This document shows positions 1 to 10,141 of a stretch of 64,000 nucleotides of DNA, piece after piece. Within the stretch, counting starts at the first letter, position 1. Each line of letters begins with the position of its first letter. Source of the stretch: Rhea pennata (taxonomy: Eukaryota > Chordata > Aves > Rheiformes > Rheidae); assembly GCF_028389875.1 (NCBI RefSeq), contig NC_084665.1, forward strand, positions 122,654,602 to 122,718,601. Direction: 5' to 3'. The notes under the pieces were generated by a model, which saw nothing but the letters and a program-made list of their open reading frames with translations, searched no databases and was not told where the DNA came from. Made by a program: the position numbers and the translations under genes.

Positions 1-3000
1 AACACAGAGTGTCTTCATCAGCCTTTCTACTGACTTACCTATGTACCTCCCATATGTTTTATTCTTGAAGGGGCAAGTGTTTTGTGGTCAACTGTATTTT
101 GCATGGGGTCTACAGTATGCACAGCTGTGTACAGCAGTTCTTTTCCCCAGGAATTGTATTTTGGTCATATTTTCCTTCCAGATAACACAGAAAAAGGTCT
201 CTCTGAGATTCTCTGAATACTGTTTGTCCACGGAGCAATATAATCCTCTCTACACTTTCTCGGTGATCTTTCCTGGATGTTCCACATTATGTGGAGGGCT
301 CTCTGCAACAGACTGGGACAAATTATGAGACCCAGCTGCTGCAGGAGTAACCTAATCAACATACAAGGTCACTTTCAAAAGCTTGAATGCTACTTCCCAA
401 TTAGAGATATGTATCAGAAGGAAGGCAAGAGATTAAATATTGATGATTTTGTTCATTGGCTAGTGATCTTTTTTTTCAGACACAGTTACAGTTCCTTTGC
501 AGGCTTCCATGTACAAGACACATTCTTCCACTGCATATTTTTCTTCCCTTAAGCTACTAAAATAAACCTCGGAGAAATTTTGAAAAAGTACCCAGCATTG
601 GAGACAAACTCAGAGGTGAGTTTCTACATTATTCACATTGCGAGTTGAAACTGCAAAAATAATTGGTTACATTCTGTTTCCAATTACTTGTATTTCTATT
701 CCACTGATACAGTTAGGGATTTCATAGATGCTGCAGAACAGAACTAAGTTCATAGCTTTTCAAGGTGGAAGGTGATCTGCACCACCTCATGTCATGTGCC
801 AGTAGGCTGTGGATAGGAGAGGTTTCTGAGTAGGGAGGAGTAAATAGGATTTAGAGGCAAAACTGATGCACCAAAAACTGGGCTGAATCTGAGCACAGTG
901 AAAGGCATTTGGTGTAAGGATGTTGGACCACACTGGCAGCAAGTGTCTATATTCCAGCACATGGGCATTTTCTTTTCCTCACTTCCACAGCAACATGACT
1001 TTTTTCCTCTTCTGCTTATAAAAGTGATATGACCAAGTATTTCAGTGACCAGAAGAGACTTTCAGGTTGTTTCTTTTATAGTACCTATTTCTGGGCAATG
1101 ACAATCATCTATCTAGTGCTAACCTAGACCTGCTACTCATTGTTTTCCTGTTCTTTTGCCCATAATCCCTAATTTCCTGCCAGCTCTCAACATCCCTCAT
1201 TTGTGCCATAGAAGAACAGGGTGATATCTTTCAGTGAATTGTAGACTCCTTGAGCAACAGCTCCAGAATTGTTTGAAAATGTGGGTACTATTTGGAGAAC
1301 AATTTTTGACTAAAAACTTTGACATTTATTTGAAATTATTTTTTTGTTTTCAGACTGAAGTGTATGAAAAAATCAAAATGAACTTTCTGCTCCAGCCAGT
1401 CTTATGAAATAGTCTTAAGGAAATGACTAGAAAAGAATGCTGTAAATGTTTTATTTCAGGTCCACCTAAACTGACAATATAGCTTAGTCACAGGCCAATA
1501 GCTGAACTGAAAATTCTTGTTTGCAAGCTCTCATTCTTTGCTAAGACTCTTTGTTTGTTGATTACTGGGTTTTCTTGACGTAATAACTTGCTCACTGTGC
1601 AATTAATTTTACTGCACAATTCATTTGCACAGTTATTGCTTTGCATTACTCAAATTAATTCTCTGTAGCTGGTTCATGTTTTTTGTATATTCCCCATATT
1701 ACTCCTGAATTGTCTTCACCTTGTTGAGGTGACTGCAACAGTCCTCTTCCCAGCCCTTTCTCATCTGTCCCTCTCTCATCCCTCTCTTTTTGTGATCTGG
1801 TCCTCAGCCCTTCAGCACCCTCCAGTCCTCATTCCTAACAAAGCAAAGATAACTTGTGTTCCTTGAGACACAGCCAGATGGATCTAATTGAAGGACATAG
1901 AGGAATGAATGGATGAGGCAGGCACAAGCCTTACTGGAGAATGGTTCAAGCTAATGCCTAGCTGGCTCTGAGCTTCTTGGCAATGGGAGAGTGGCTCCCA
2001 GGGAAAGCAGGATGAGCTGAAAATAAGGGTTTAGGAGGTCTGAGGTTAGGGGCTGGGAGGATTTTAGGAGACCTTATGAGCTTCCAAAGACTAGGAGTGA
2101 GTGAAGGGACTTAGGAGGGGACTTCAAGGTGCCCAGGAGAGGAAAGACAGGATGAGACCACTTAGCGGGTTTTCAGAGGGCAATTGGTAAAAAGGAGTCA
2201 TTTCTTTTTCTCTGCTGCATAGGTTGAAGGGGAGAGAGGAAGGAGGGATAAGACCAGATGGAAACTGCTCCTACTGCCACCAGAAAATGACAACTGCTGC
2301 TCCTTGCAGAGGCTGTGCTCTCATTTCTTCTTCCACTACATTTGCTACATATCCCCAAATGCCTTCCTTCAGTGGAAGAGCTGAAGCAGAAGAAGAGTGA
2401 GGAAGTGAGAACCACTGAGTTCAGCAGCACTGTTCAAACAGCCAAGACCCTTTTTAATGCCCAGGAGAGACAAAGTATGTATTTTACCATTCTGTACCAC
2501 TAACAACTCTGCCAAAGCCTAGGTAAATGACTGTGAACAGATAAACTGTGAAATCTCCTTGCTATGAAGGGCTTCAGAGCAGAGCAAGTTTGGCGTGCTC
2601 ACTTCTAGGATGTTCAGCAAATATCTTTTTTTCTGAATCAGAATACTCAAGTCTGCTTTGTTGTGGTTTTACTTAAAATTTTGATATTCACAAAGCTTGC
2701 ATTTGTTTCGCAAGACTGTTTGTTTCTCAAGAATAGAATTAAATCTCCTCTATATCTGTTTCTTAACTTCACAAAAATCAATTATCTACATTGTTACATT
2801 GATCGAGCATTACAAGTGAAGGAAAAATAGCTAAGAAACAATCAAATCAATGGTAGGGCAACAATTCTGTTTGTTTTTTTCTGTGTGATACTTTATACTG
2901 ATCACTGTTAATAAGCAAATGGCTGCTTTGGTACAAACAAGAGTCATGGATGTTTTTGCTTTTTGGATTTTCAGAATTGAATGAGCTCATATACTTCTTG

Positions 3001-4267
3001 CTTTGGATAGGAGTTGTGCTGCTGTTACTCAGAGCAGACTTTTCATACTCCTTAGATGGTTACAGTTAGGTGAGATGGATCCTTCCAATGGTCTTATACA
3101 AGAATTTCATTAGTGAATTCTCATGTTTACAGGTTTGTGGATTTGTTTTCTGCAAATATTTTCTCTTTCCCCTTCAAACTCACTTTCTTCATGAAAATTT
3201 ATGCCCTAAAGTTTGCTTGCTACAACATTCATCTAAAGGAAATGACAAAAAAGAAATCTCAAAGAGCAATATTTGCTGATTCCTTTGCTCTGTTCAAAGA
3301 GCATGATCCAAAGACTCCTGATGACTTTATTTGCCTTTGGATCAAGTTCTGACCGCAAAGCTTGTTTTTTCAGGCATATTTCTGAAGCAGAAGACTGTGT
3401 TCGAATCATCAGCTCAGAACAGATCCCTGCTTCAGGGGAAGTCAGTCAGAGATCAATTAAAAGATAATGTCCAGATTCTTTAAGCTTATGGAGACTATTG
3501 TGTTAGGGTAGAACTCACATCTCAATACGTCAGGGCTCATCTACCTTAAATAGTCCCTGATATTCCAAATATTAGGTTCTGAGTTGCTCATCTGAAATAT
3601 TCCCAATAACCATCATTAGAAAAGTAATATACTTTTTAACTATTAATTCAAATATCACTGAAATTACTAAAAGTTTTAGGTTGAATACATCAGATCAGAG
3701 ATGCATGCAATTAATCTTCAGTCTAGTCAGCTTGAAATGTGGACACAGAGTGAGCTCAGGTCTGCCTGTAAAAGATGCCGCAGCATCTTACACATTGTCC
3801 TCCATCAGCATTGTCTCTTATCAACAGGCAGAGGTCAAACATTTCTACAGTAAACATTTCAACTGCAAACATTCAGCCTCATCCTTTGAACAGCTCTGGA
3901 AAGACAGCCTCCTGTCAGTCATAGAGTACAACAAAAGATCTAATCCTTGGCTCTAGCAGAGGCACAAAACCTTTGTCACAGATACTGCTTAAGCAGACAT
4001 CTTGATCAGTGCATTAGGAAGACTCATGATGCTCAGAAAGTCTGTCCTTGCTTATCCCTCATTAAAATAAGGTTTAATATTAAACTTATTTGAATGCATT
4101 AGCATACATATATTACCATTATTCGTTAATATTTTATCATGATAACAAATAGGATGGCTATAAATGGTGATTGAATCTCTGTTAGATGGAATTTCCTTGA
4201 ACAAATACACTCACGCAGGACTCAAGCTTTCCCTCATCCCTAGGAGCATAGGCTACAGTCAATGACA

Positions 4268-4269
<2 letters not shown>
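1..4269. other. Intergenic sequence upstream of PTCHD4, no gene seen
   Basis: No open frame here has the length, composition or recognisable domain of a real gene. The short open frames look like chance. The stretch 1900-2160 is purine-rich. Around 750-805 there is a weak resemblance to the head of an old CR1/L3 element on the minus strand, too decayed to call. An AT-rich block with several homeodomain/Oct-like words lies at about 1575-1700 and is listed under findings. Confidence 0.6.

Positions 4270-4296
<27 letters not shown>
4270..4296. repeat. Homopolymer A tract (27 A)
   Basis: An uninterrupted run of 27 A. CR1 does not make poly(A) tails, so this is more likely a simple repeat than a retrocopy tail. 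No retrocopied gene body is visible beside it. Confidence 0.9.
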
Positions 4297-4298
<2 letters not shown>

Positions 4299-4384
4299 TG
4301 AAAAAAGAGTGAAGATGGAAAAACAGAGGGCTTATGCTTGCTTGCCATGGAAACAGAAATGAAATTTTCAGTTCAAGAAAATTA

Positions 4385-4407
4385 TAAATAAACAAATAAA
4401 TAAATAG
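4385..4407. repeat. (AAAT)n microsatellite
   Basis: AAATAAACAAATAAATAAAT-type simple repeat directly beside the 3' end of the following minus-strand CR1 fragment. Confidence 0.8.
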
Positions 4408-4408
4408 G

Positions 4409-4600
4409 AATCACAGAATCACAGAATGGCTGAGGTTGGAAGGGACCTGGCCCCATCCACTTGACACCCTCCCTTCAGGTACTTGTGCACATTGACAAGA
4501 TCCCCCCTCAGTCTTCTCTTCCCCAGGCTAAACAGGCCCAGCTCTCACAGCCGTTCCTCAGAGGAGAGATGCTCCAGTCCTGTAATCATCTTTGTAGCCT
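4409..4600 (-). mobile_element. CR1 LINE fragment (3' end, internally deleted)
   Basis: Read on the minus strand this is the 3' part of an avian CR1. The + strand begins with the inverted octamer tail (AATCACAGAATCACAGAATG), followed by GGTTGGAAGGGACCT. It then jumps to the more internal CACTTGACACCCTCCC and CAGTCTTCTCTTCCCCAGG words. The usual sequence between those two blocks is missing, so there is an internal deletion. It is truncated at the 5' side near 4600. The element is non-coding here. Confidence 0.9.
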
Positions 4601-5919
4601 TAAATGAAGAAAGCAAGGAAGTAATGGAAGTTTCACATTTACAAGTGAAGTCACAATTGCAATTTGTATAGATACCCATTTCTGGAAAGAAATATTTTTT
4701 CCTAGAGGGCAAGCTCCTATTTTCATCAGGAATATTGAAGCCATGTAAGCTCTTCAGGAGAAATCAATTTTCAACAAAGAATAAAAAATGAATTCCTGTG
4801 ATAGTCTGTATTAACAGTGATGAAATTTGAGTTATATTTTGATTTTAATACAACCACATATTCAAAAGGAAAAAAAATGTTTCCAGTCAAAAAAATGTTG
4901 TTCAGTTTTGCTATTAACTACCAAAGTCTATCTTCTTTTTAACTTTTGGATTCCATTCAGATTACATCGTTCATACTTCTTACCATCTGAATACTCTGAA
5001 TCTGGGAATAGCTATGACCTCCAGGAATGTCAAAACATATGGCTTCTTCATTAAAAATCCACCTAAAATTTTCATCTCATCTTAATTACTTTCATTTTCA
5101 TAGCTAGCTTTTCAAGGGAAAATTTTTAGAAGATGTGAAGAAAACATTCATTTCACAGTCTTTATTCCTTTCTTCAAGACATGTTTTAGGCAGTGATGTT
5201 TTCTTCCTTCAATAGTCTCTCTCCCATGCTCTTCATTTACTTCTACATGACAAAATCATGTAATTTGTTACAGTTATTCTCACCAGTTAGGTGTGAAAAC
5301 ATATCATGGTTTACATTTTTGGTTTAAATATCCACACAGTATGGAATCTGATGCTTTTTGACATGTATTGATCTGTTAGTGCTTTCATGCCAGAAAGATT
5401 AAGAAGAAATCAGAGATTGGTAGCCTAGAGCTAGATTGTTTTCTTCCACACTCCTCTACTAGCTGTTTTGCATTATGTATTAGACTCTTTTAATGCATAT
5501 AATCTTTACTGTCACAGGAAAGCTAAGGAGGAAGAAAAGGGAATATGTTTCAGTGTTGGATGGCAGCCAAAGTTTTGGCAGACCTGAATTGAGAAAGCTA
5601 AAGAGAATTTTCACAAATCTCTTTTTTAGATAGATGTTCTTAAAAAATTCTTTTTTGATTGCCTCAGGATATTCAAAAATACCAAAACTTTCAGAAGTAA
5701 ATCCTGTCTTCGTTGAAATCCACAGCAAAACTCCCACTTTGTTTCAGTGTAAACTTTTTGATCAAGGAGGCTTTTGGCTGACAGAAGTAATTGCAGATGA
5801 TCTATTAATTTGGATAGATAGCAATCAATTAAATGATGAAGGATGGCATAACGTTCTGCAGCCCAATGAAGAAAAGATTCTTAGTCTGCAAAAGAAGAAC
5901 TATCAAGTCAGGTTTTCCA
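4601..5919. other. Intergenic, no gene seen
   Basis: AT-rich sequence without a recognisable gene or element. The 113-codon open frame at 5634-5975 has no recognisable domain, and its end runs into the following CR1 element. Confidence 0.55.
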
Positions 5920-6616
5920 TATGGAGAGCAGCTCTTCAGAGAAGGACCTGGGAGTGCTGGTGGATGACAAGTTGACCATGAACTAGCAATGTGCCCTTGT
6001 GGCCAAGAAGCCCAATGGTCTCCTGGGGTGCATTGGGAAGAATGTTGCCAGCAGGTCGAGGGAGGTGATCCTACCCCTCTCCTCAGCTCTGGGGAGGCCT
6101 CATCTCGAGTACTGTGTCCCGTTCTGGGCTCCCCAGGACAAGAGAGACATGGAGCTGCTGGAGAGAGTCCAGCGTGGGACTACAAAGATGATCAGAGGAC
6201 TGGAGCACCTGCCCTATGGGGAACGGCTGTGAGAGCTGGGCCTCTTCAGCCTGGGGAAGAGAAGCCTGAGGGGGGATCTGATCAATGTGCACAAGTACCT
6301 GAAGGGAGGGTGTCAGGGGGACAGGGCCAAACTCTTTTCAGTTGTCCCATGTGACAAGAAAAGAGGCAATGGGCAGAAATTGAAGCACAGGAAGTTCTGC
6401 CTGACCGTGAGGGGGAATTTCTTCCCTGCGAGAGGGACGGAGCACTGGCACAGGTTGCCCAGAGAGATTGTGGAGTCTCCTTGTCTGGAGATCTTCAAGG
6501 CCCACCTGGATGTAACCCTGTCTAACATGCTCTAGGTGACCCTGCTGAGTGGGGAGGTTGGACTAGATGATCTTCAGAGGTCGCTTCCAATCTTACTGAT
6601 TCTATGATTCTATGAT
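5920..6616 (+). mobile_element. CR1 LINE, 3' end with ORF2 C-terminus
   Basis: This is a 5'-truncated CR1 copy covering the C-terminal part of ORF2 and the 3' UTR. The translated frame from 5999 gives CR1 ORF2 features in order: the HLEYCV-FWAPQ segment, [43 protein letters not shown], and the terminal HRLPREIVESPCLEIFKAHLD. One in-frame stop (TGA at 6230-6232) replaces an arginine codon expected between GERL and ELGLFSL; the frame then stays open to about 6535. The 3' UTR carries GGTTGGACTAGATGATCTTC and ends in the typical ATTCTATGATTCTATGAT octamer repeat at 6616. It is among the better-preserved, probably younger, copies in the window, but is a dead 5' truncation. Confidence 0.95.
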
Positions 6617-8088
6617 ATACAGCAAAATTTACCTCACTCAACCTTCAGTCTTTAAAAATCAGGCCTCTACTCTAAGCTTGTCATATTGACTGGGCTTTAG
6701 TTCCAGATTCAAACATTTAAGCGTAGGCAGCTGCATGTGGGTGCACAATCTCCATGTAAGTGTCTAAATTGCCACTATGCTGAGTAGAAACCTAGTCCAT
6801 GCTGTCAAGCAACCTGCAAAGCGATTCAGCTCATGCTACACTAGATGATATAATGCCATTCCCACTCACTGGGAGTAAAGAAGTACCACTGGAGGGCAGT
6901 TCATCCCACCAACTTTGAGACGAGATGGATCATGCTCCCTGGCGGGTCATTCATTCCTCCACTGACCATACAGAGAGCTCAGACAACTAAATTGAAATTA
7001 GATTCTTGGCTTCTTCATGCAAAATCAAAATATCTTGACACATGGCAGGCTAATGCATCAATCAAATTGATTCCTAATTGTCACAAATGTACTTCTCTCC
7101 AATTGCTTCTTGGCAGATAGAAGATGGTGCTGGGATAACTGCCCAGGGCATAACCTCTGGCTGGAATAAACAGTATCAGAAAATTACTGGCATTGAAATT
7201 TTGAGATCATTAAGATGCTTGAGATTTCTGTGAATGAAATATACATGAACGTGTGTGCTGCCATTGAGCATCATAGCCACATAGCCTTACACTTTTTCCC
7301 AGGAAATATGGCTTAATCCTTTTCTCATGTTTGTTACCACCAAAATTTTGAGTATTTTTGTCCCTTGGTATGGGATTCCTTTTGTGTGTCATCTGACACC
7401 TAAGAATGATTCCTTAGTGTGTTTGAGAAGAGAAGATGGCTGAAAATAGAAGTAACATTGTCTTAAAAATAGGAAAGTTATTAAAAATAGGACACTACAC
7501 CTTGAGTCAGGAATAGTTTTATAAGTAATAGCTATTTGTAAAAAGGTGACTCCATGAGTCTGACATTCACAGACTCTTCAATCTCAAATGCAGGAAATGA
7601 GGGATGTGGTACAGAAATAGAGTTTAGCTGTACATAACGAATGGATCCTGAAATGAGAAAAAAAGTAAAATAGACAAAACTCACCTTGTAATTTAAAAAC
7701 ATCACATGATATTTGATATCCAAAGAAAAACTATGCATTTTATTCACAACTAGACAAAACTACAAAGAACTTAGTGCCAACCTGTCCATTTCTTAAGTTG
7801 AGGAAAAGCAATCCTAAGGTGGTCAAAGAAAAAGGTACTACCGAGGTGCTAGAAACTAGAGCTGATGGGGGCAAGTATGCCAAGATTACCACCTTAGCAA
7901 GAAGGAAATGGCATGAAACTCTAAAAAGAAGATACTGTCGAGCTGTCAAATTTAGACTCGTAGCCTCTTTACTGCGGCAGCATGTCATACACCAGAAATA
8001 CGGTCTCTCAGCAGGAAAAGCAGCTTTCCTAATAAAACAAGAGAACATTGCCTCTGCTTCTAATGAACATCAATAATGCTAATAGCAG
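6617..8088. other. Intergenic, no gene supported
   Basis: No recognisable element. At 7740-8076 two open frames of about 100 codons lie antisense to one another. Neither has a recognisable domain, and a shared lack of stops on both strands usually reflects local composition. Confidence 0.5.
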
Positions 8089-8162
8089 GGCACCGTGGCT
8101 TAGTTGGTTAAAGCGCCTGTCTAGTAAACAGGAGATCCTGGGTTCGAATCCCAGCGGTGCCT
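8089..8162 (+). tRNA. tRNA-Thr (anticodon AGT)
   Basis: This 74-nt sequence folds as a canonical tRNA. The acceptor stem pairs perfectly (GGCACCG at the 5' end with CGGTGCC at 8155-8161) and T8162 is the discriminator base. The A box TGGCTTAGTTGG (8096-8107) and B box GGTTCGAATCC (8141-8151) match the internal RNA polymerase III promoter. The anticodon stem CCTGT/ACAGG encloses loop CTAGTAA with anticodon AGT at 8123-8125, read as IGU, which decodes ACU-type threonine codons. The sequence is nearly the standard vertebrate tRNA-Thr-AGT. One odd point is that no run of four T lies in the following 40 bases, so the normal Pol III terminator is weak or absent. It sits 25 bases before a degraded tRNA-Ile/CR1-tail unit and could instead be the left half of a composite SINE. 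Confidence 0.88.
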
Positions 8163-8187
8163 CTGTGGGGCGGTGCCAGCCTTTGGG

Positions 8188-8334
8188 GTTAGGTTTAGCT
8201 GAGTTGGTTAGAGCGTGGTGTTAATAATTCCAAGGTCACGGGTTCGATCCCTGTACGGGCCAATTGTTTGAGGGTTGGACTAGATGATCTCCAGAGGTCC
8301 CTTCCAACCTTATCAGTTCTACGACACTCTATGT
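8188..8334 (+). mobile_element. tRNA-Ile-derived SINE-like unit with CR1 tail
   Basis: Positions about 8188-8262 resemble tRNA-Ile (AAT): AGTTGGTTAGAGCGTGGTG, a TTAATAA anticodon-loop remnant, GGTTCGATCC as B box and a terminal ACGGGCCA. The 5' acceptor half and the A-box side are degraded, and the anticodon stem carries mismatches, so it is not a functional tRNA. After about ten bases the sequence becomes a CR1 3' end (GGGTTGGACTAGATGATCTC and on to CTTCCAACCT) and ends in a decayed octamer repeat near 8334. Passerine genomes have a known tRNA-Ile SINE family with a CR1 tail (TguSINE1). Here the tail looks closer to the CR1 type seen at 10.1 kb in this window than to the CR1-X-type tail I recall for that family. 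A chance juxtaposition of a tRNA pseudogene and a CR1 fragment is the alternative. Confidence 0.7.
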
Positions 8335-9052
8335 TCTGGCTGAAGGCTCACAAGCCTCTATGCATGGATTATGAAGAGTAGCAAGAGCAGGAAACTCAAG
8401 CTTCAGGTAAAGCAAAAATGCAAGTGGCCAAACTAGAGTGGGAACAGTTTTGCGAGGCTGGATATTAGAACATAATAGGAGGTAGGACTCACTCTATAGA
8501 AACTATGGTGCCTTTCATGAAGGAGACAGATGATCAAAAATATTCTCAGCACTGGAAGATTTTTGCTTATCTCTCTAGCTAGGTGATTCAGTTTATGCAT
8601 TTTATTACTTGTCTGCAAAAGCCTGTGGTCACCACTTGTCATGGATTTGTTTTATTATGATGCCCTGCATGCAGTTCATGTGAGAAATCAGTAGTTAGGC
8701 TAACATAGCAGAAATGGAACGGTTCTTAAGCACTAGTGAACAGAGGAGCTTCTCTAAAACAATATATCTTTGAGATATTGAGAAACTGTTGTTTCTTTCA
8801 GGAACATATTTCTTGATGCATATTTCTTGATGCTTTAGCATGCTAAAAACGTGGCTTTTTGTTGAATTCACAGTTTAGTAGGTAGATTTGAAAGATTTTG
8901 TTTTTTGGCATTGGAAACAAAGCAAATACAATGAACATCATCCCACCATCTTCATTTTGTATTGGGCTTGTGTGGTCAGAAATAGTATATTATTTTTGTT
9001 GTACTGAGATGCTTAATTCTCAGTTGCTCTTTATGTGTGAGAGCAACTGGAA
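8335..9052. other. Intergenic, no gene seen
   Basis: No gene or dispersed element recognised. It contains an exact 14-bp tandem duplication (8805-8818 and 8819-8832) followed directly by a 14-bp perfect palindrome (8834-8847). Confidence 0.55.
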
Positions 9053-10141
9053 TGTATTGGGCTCTGCCTAGGGGTGGATGAAGAGTGAGTCGAGAGCTTA
9101 TGGGTAAAGATTAAAGTGCAGGCTAACACGGGGGACACTGTTGTGGATATCTACTACAAGCCACCTGATCAGGAAGGGGAAGTCAATGAGGCTTTCTACA
9201 AACAGCTGGAAGTAGCCTCACAGTCACAGGCCCTGGTTCTCATGGGGTACTTCAACCACCCTGATTTCTGCAGGAAGGAAAACACAGCTAGATGCAAACA
9301 GTCCAAGAGGCTCCTGTAGAGCATCGATGATAACTTTTTGACACAGATGATGGAGGAACCAACGAGGAGGGGTGTCCCGTTGGACCTTATACTAACAAAC
9401 ACAGAAGGACTGATTGGAGATATGAAGGTTAGGGGTAGCCTTGGCTTCAGTGACCATGAGATGCTGGATTTCAGGATCCTGTAGGAAAGAAGTAAGGCAA
9501 CAAGCAGGATTGTAACCCTGGACTTTAGGAGAGTGGACTTTGGCCTCTTCACTGACCTACTTGGAGGAAGCCCATGGGTTAACACCCTGGAGGGAAGGGG
9601 GGTCCAGGAGAGCTGGCTAGTACTCAAACATCACTTCCTCCAAGCTCAAGAGTGGTGCATCCCTATGAGTAAGAAGTCCAGCAAAGGGGGCAGCAGACCT
9701 GCGTGGATGAGCAAGGAGCTCCTGGCAAAACTCAGACAGAAAAAGAAAGTACACAGAATGTGGAAGGGGGGACAGGCCACTTGGGAGGGTTATAAGAATG
9801 TTGTCAGAGTATTCTGGGACAGAAGGGAGGGTGTCAAGAAGATGGGGCCAGACTCATTTCAGTGGTGCCAAGTGACAGGACAAGAGGCAACGGGCACAAA
9901 CTGAAACACAGGAAGTTCCACCTGAATATAAGGAAGAACTTCTTTCCTGTGAGAGTGACGGAGCACTGGAAAAGGTTGTCCAGAGAGGTTGTGGAGTCTC
10001 CTTCTCTGGAGATATTCAAAACTCATCTGGATGCAACCCTGTCTAACATGCTATAGGTGACCCTGCTTGAGCATTGGGGTTGGACTAGATGATCTCCAGA
10101 GGTTTCTTCCAACCTCAGCCATTCTGTGATTCTGTGATATA
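9053..10141 (+). mobile_element. CR1 LINE with internal deletion: endonuclease joined to 3' end
   Basis: The left part (about 9053-9820) encodes the CR1 ORF2 endonuclease region in one frame: GDTVVDIYYKPPDQEGEVNE, FYKQLEVASQSQALVLMGYF, EEPTRRG-LDLILTN, GSLGFSDHEML, and the linker PAWMSKELLAKLRQKKK. Two in-frame stops (TAG near 9317 and 9481) interrupt it. The GDFN catalytic motif of APE-type endonucleases reads GYFN, so the key aspartate is lost; SDH is kept. At about 9820-9835 the sequence passes directly into the ORF2 C-terminus in another frame ([20 protein letters not shown]), and then the 3' UTR and octamer tail ending near 10141. The whole reverse transcriptase domain is absent, so this is an internally deleted or template-switched copy, or two abutting copies. 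Confidence 0.92.

Noticed and set aside
5634-5975. 113-codon + strand open frame
   Set aside because: No recognisable domain, and its C-terminal end is CR1-derived sequence.
7740-8076. Two antisense open frames of about 100 codons just before the tRNA-Thr
   Set aside because: No domain, no splice or promoter context and mirror-image openness on both strands, which suggests composition. Conservation testing would be needed to change this.
9196-9627. 143-codon minus-strand open frame
   Set aside because: It is the antisense shadow of the CR1 endonuclease frame.
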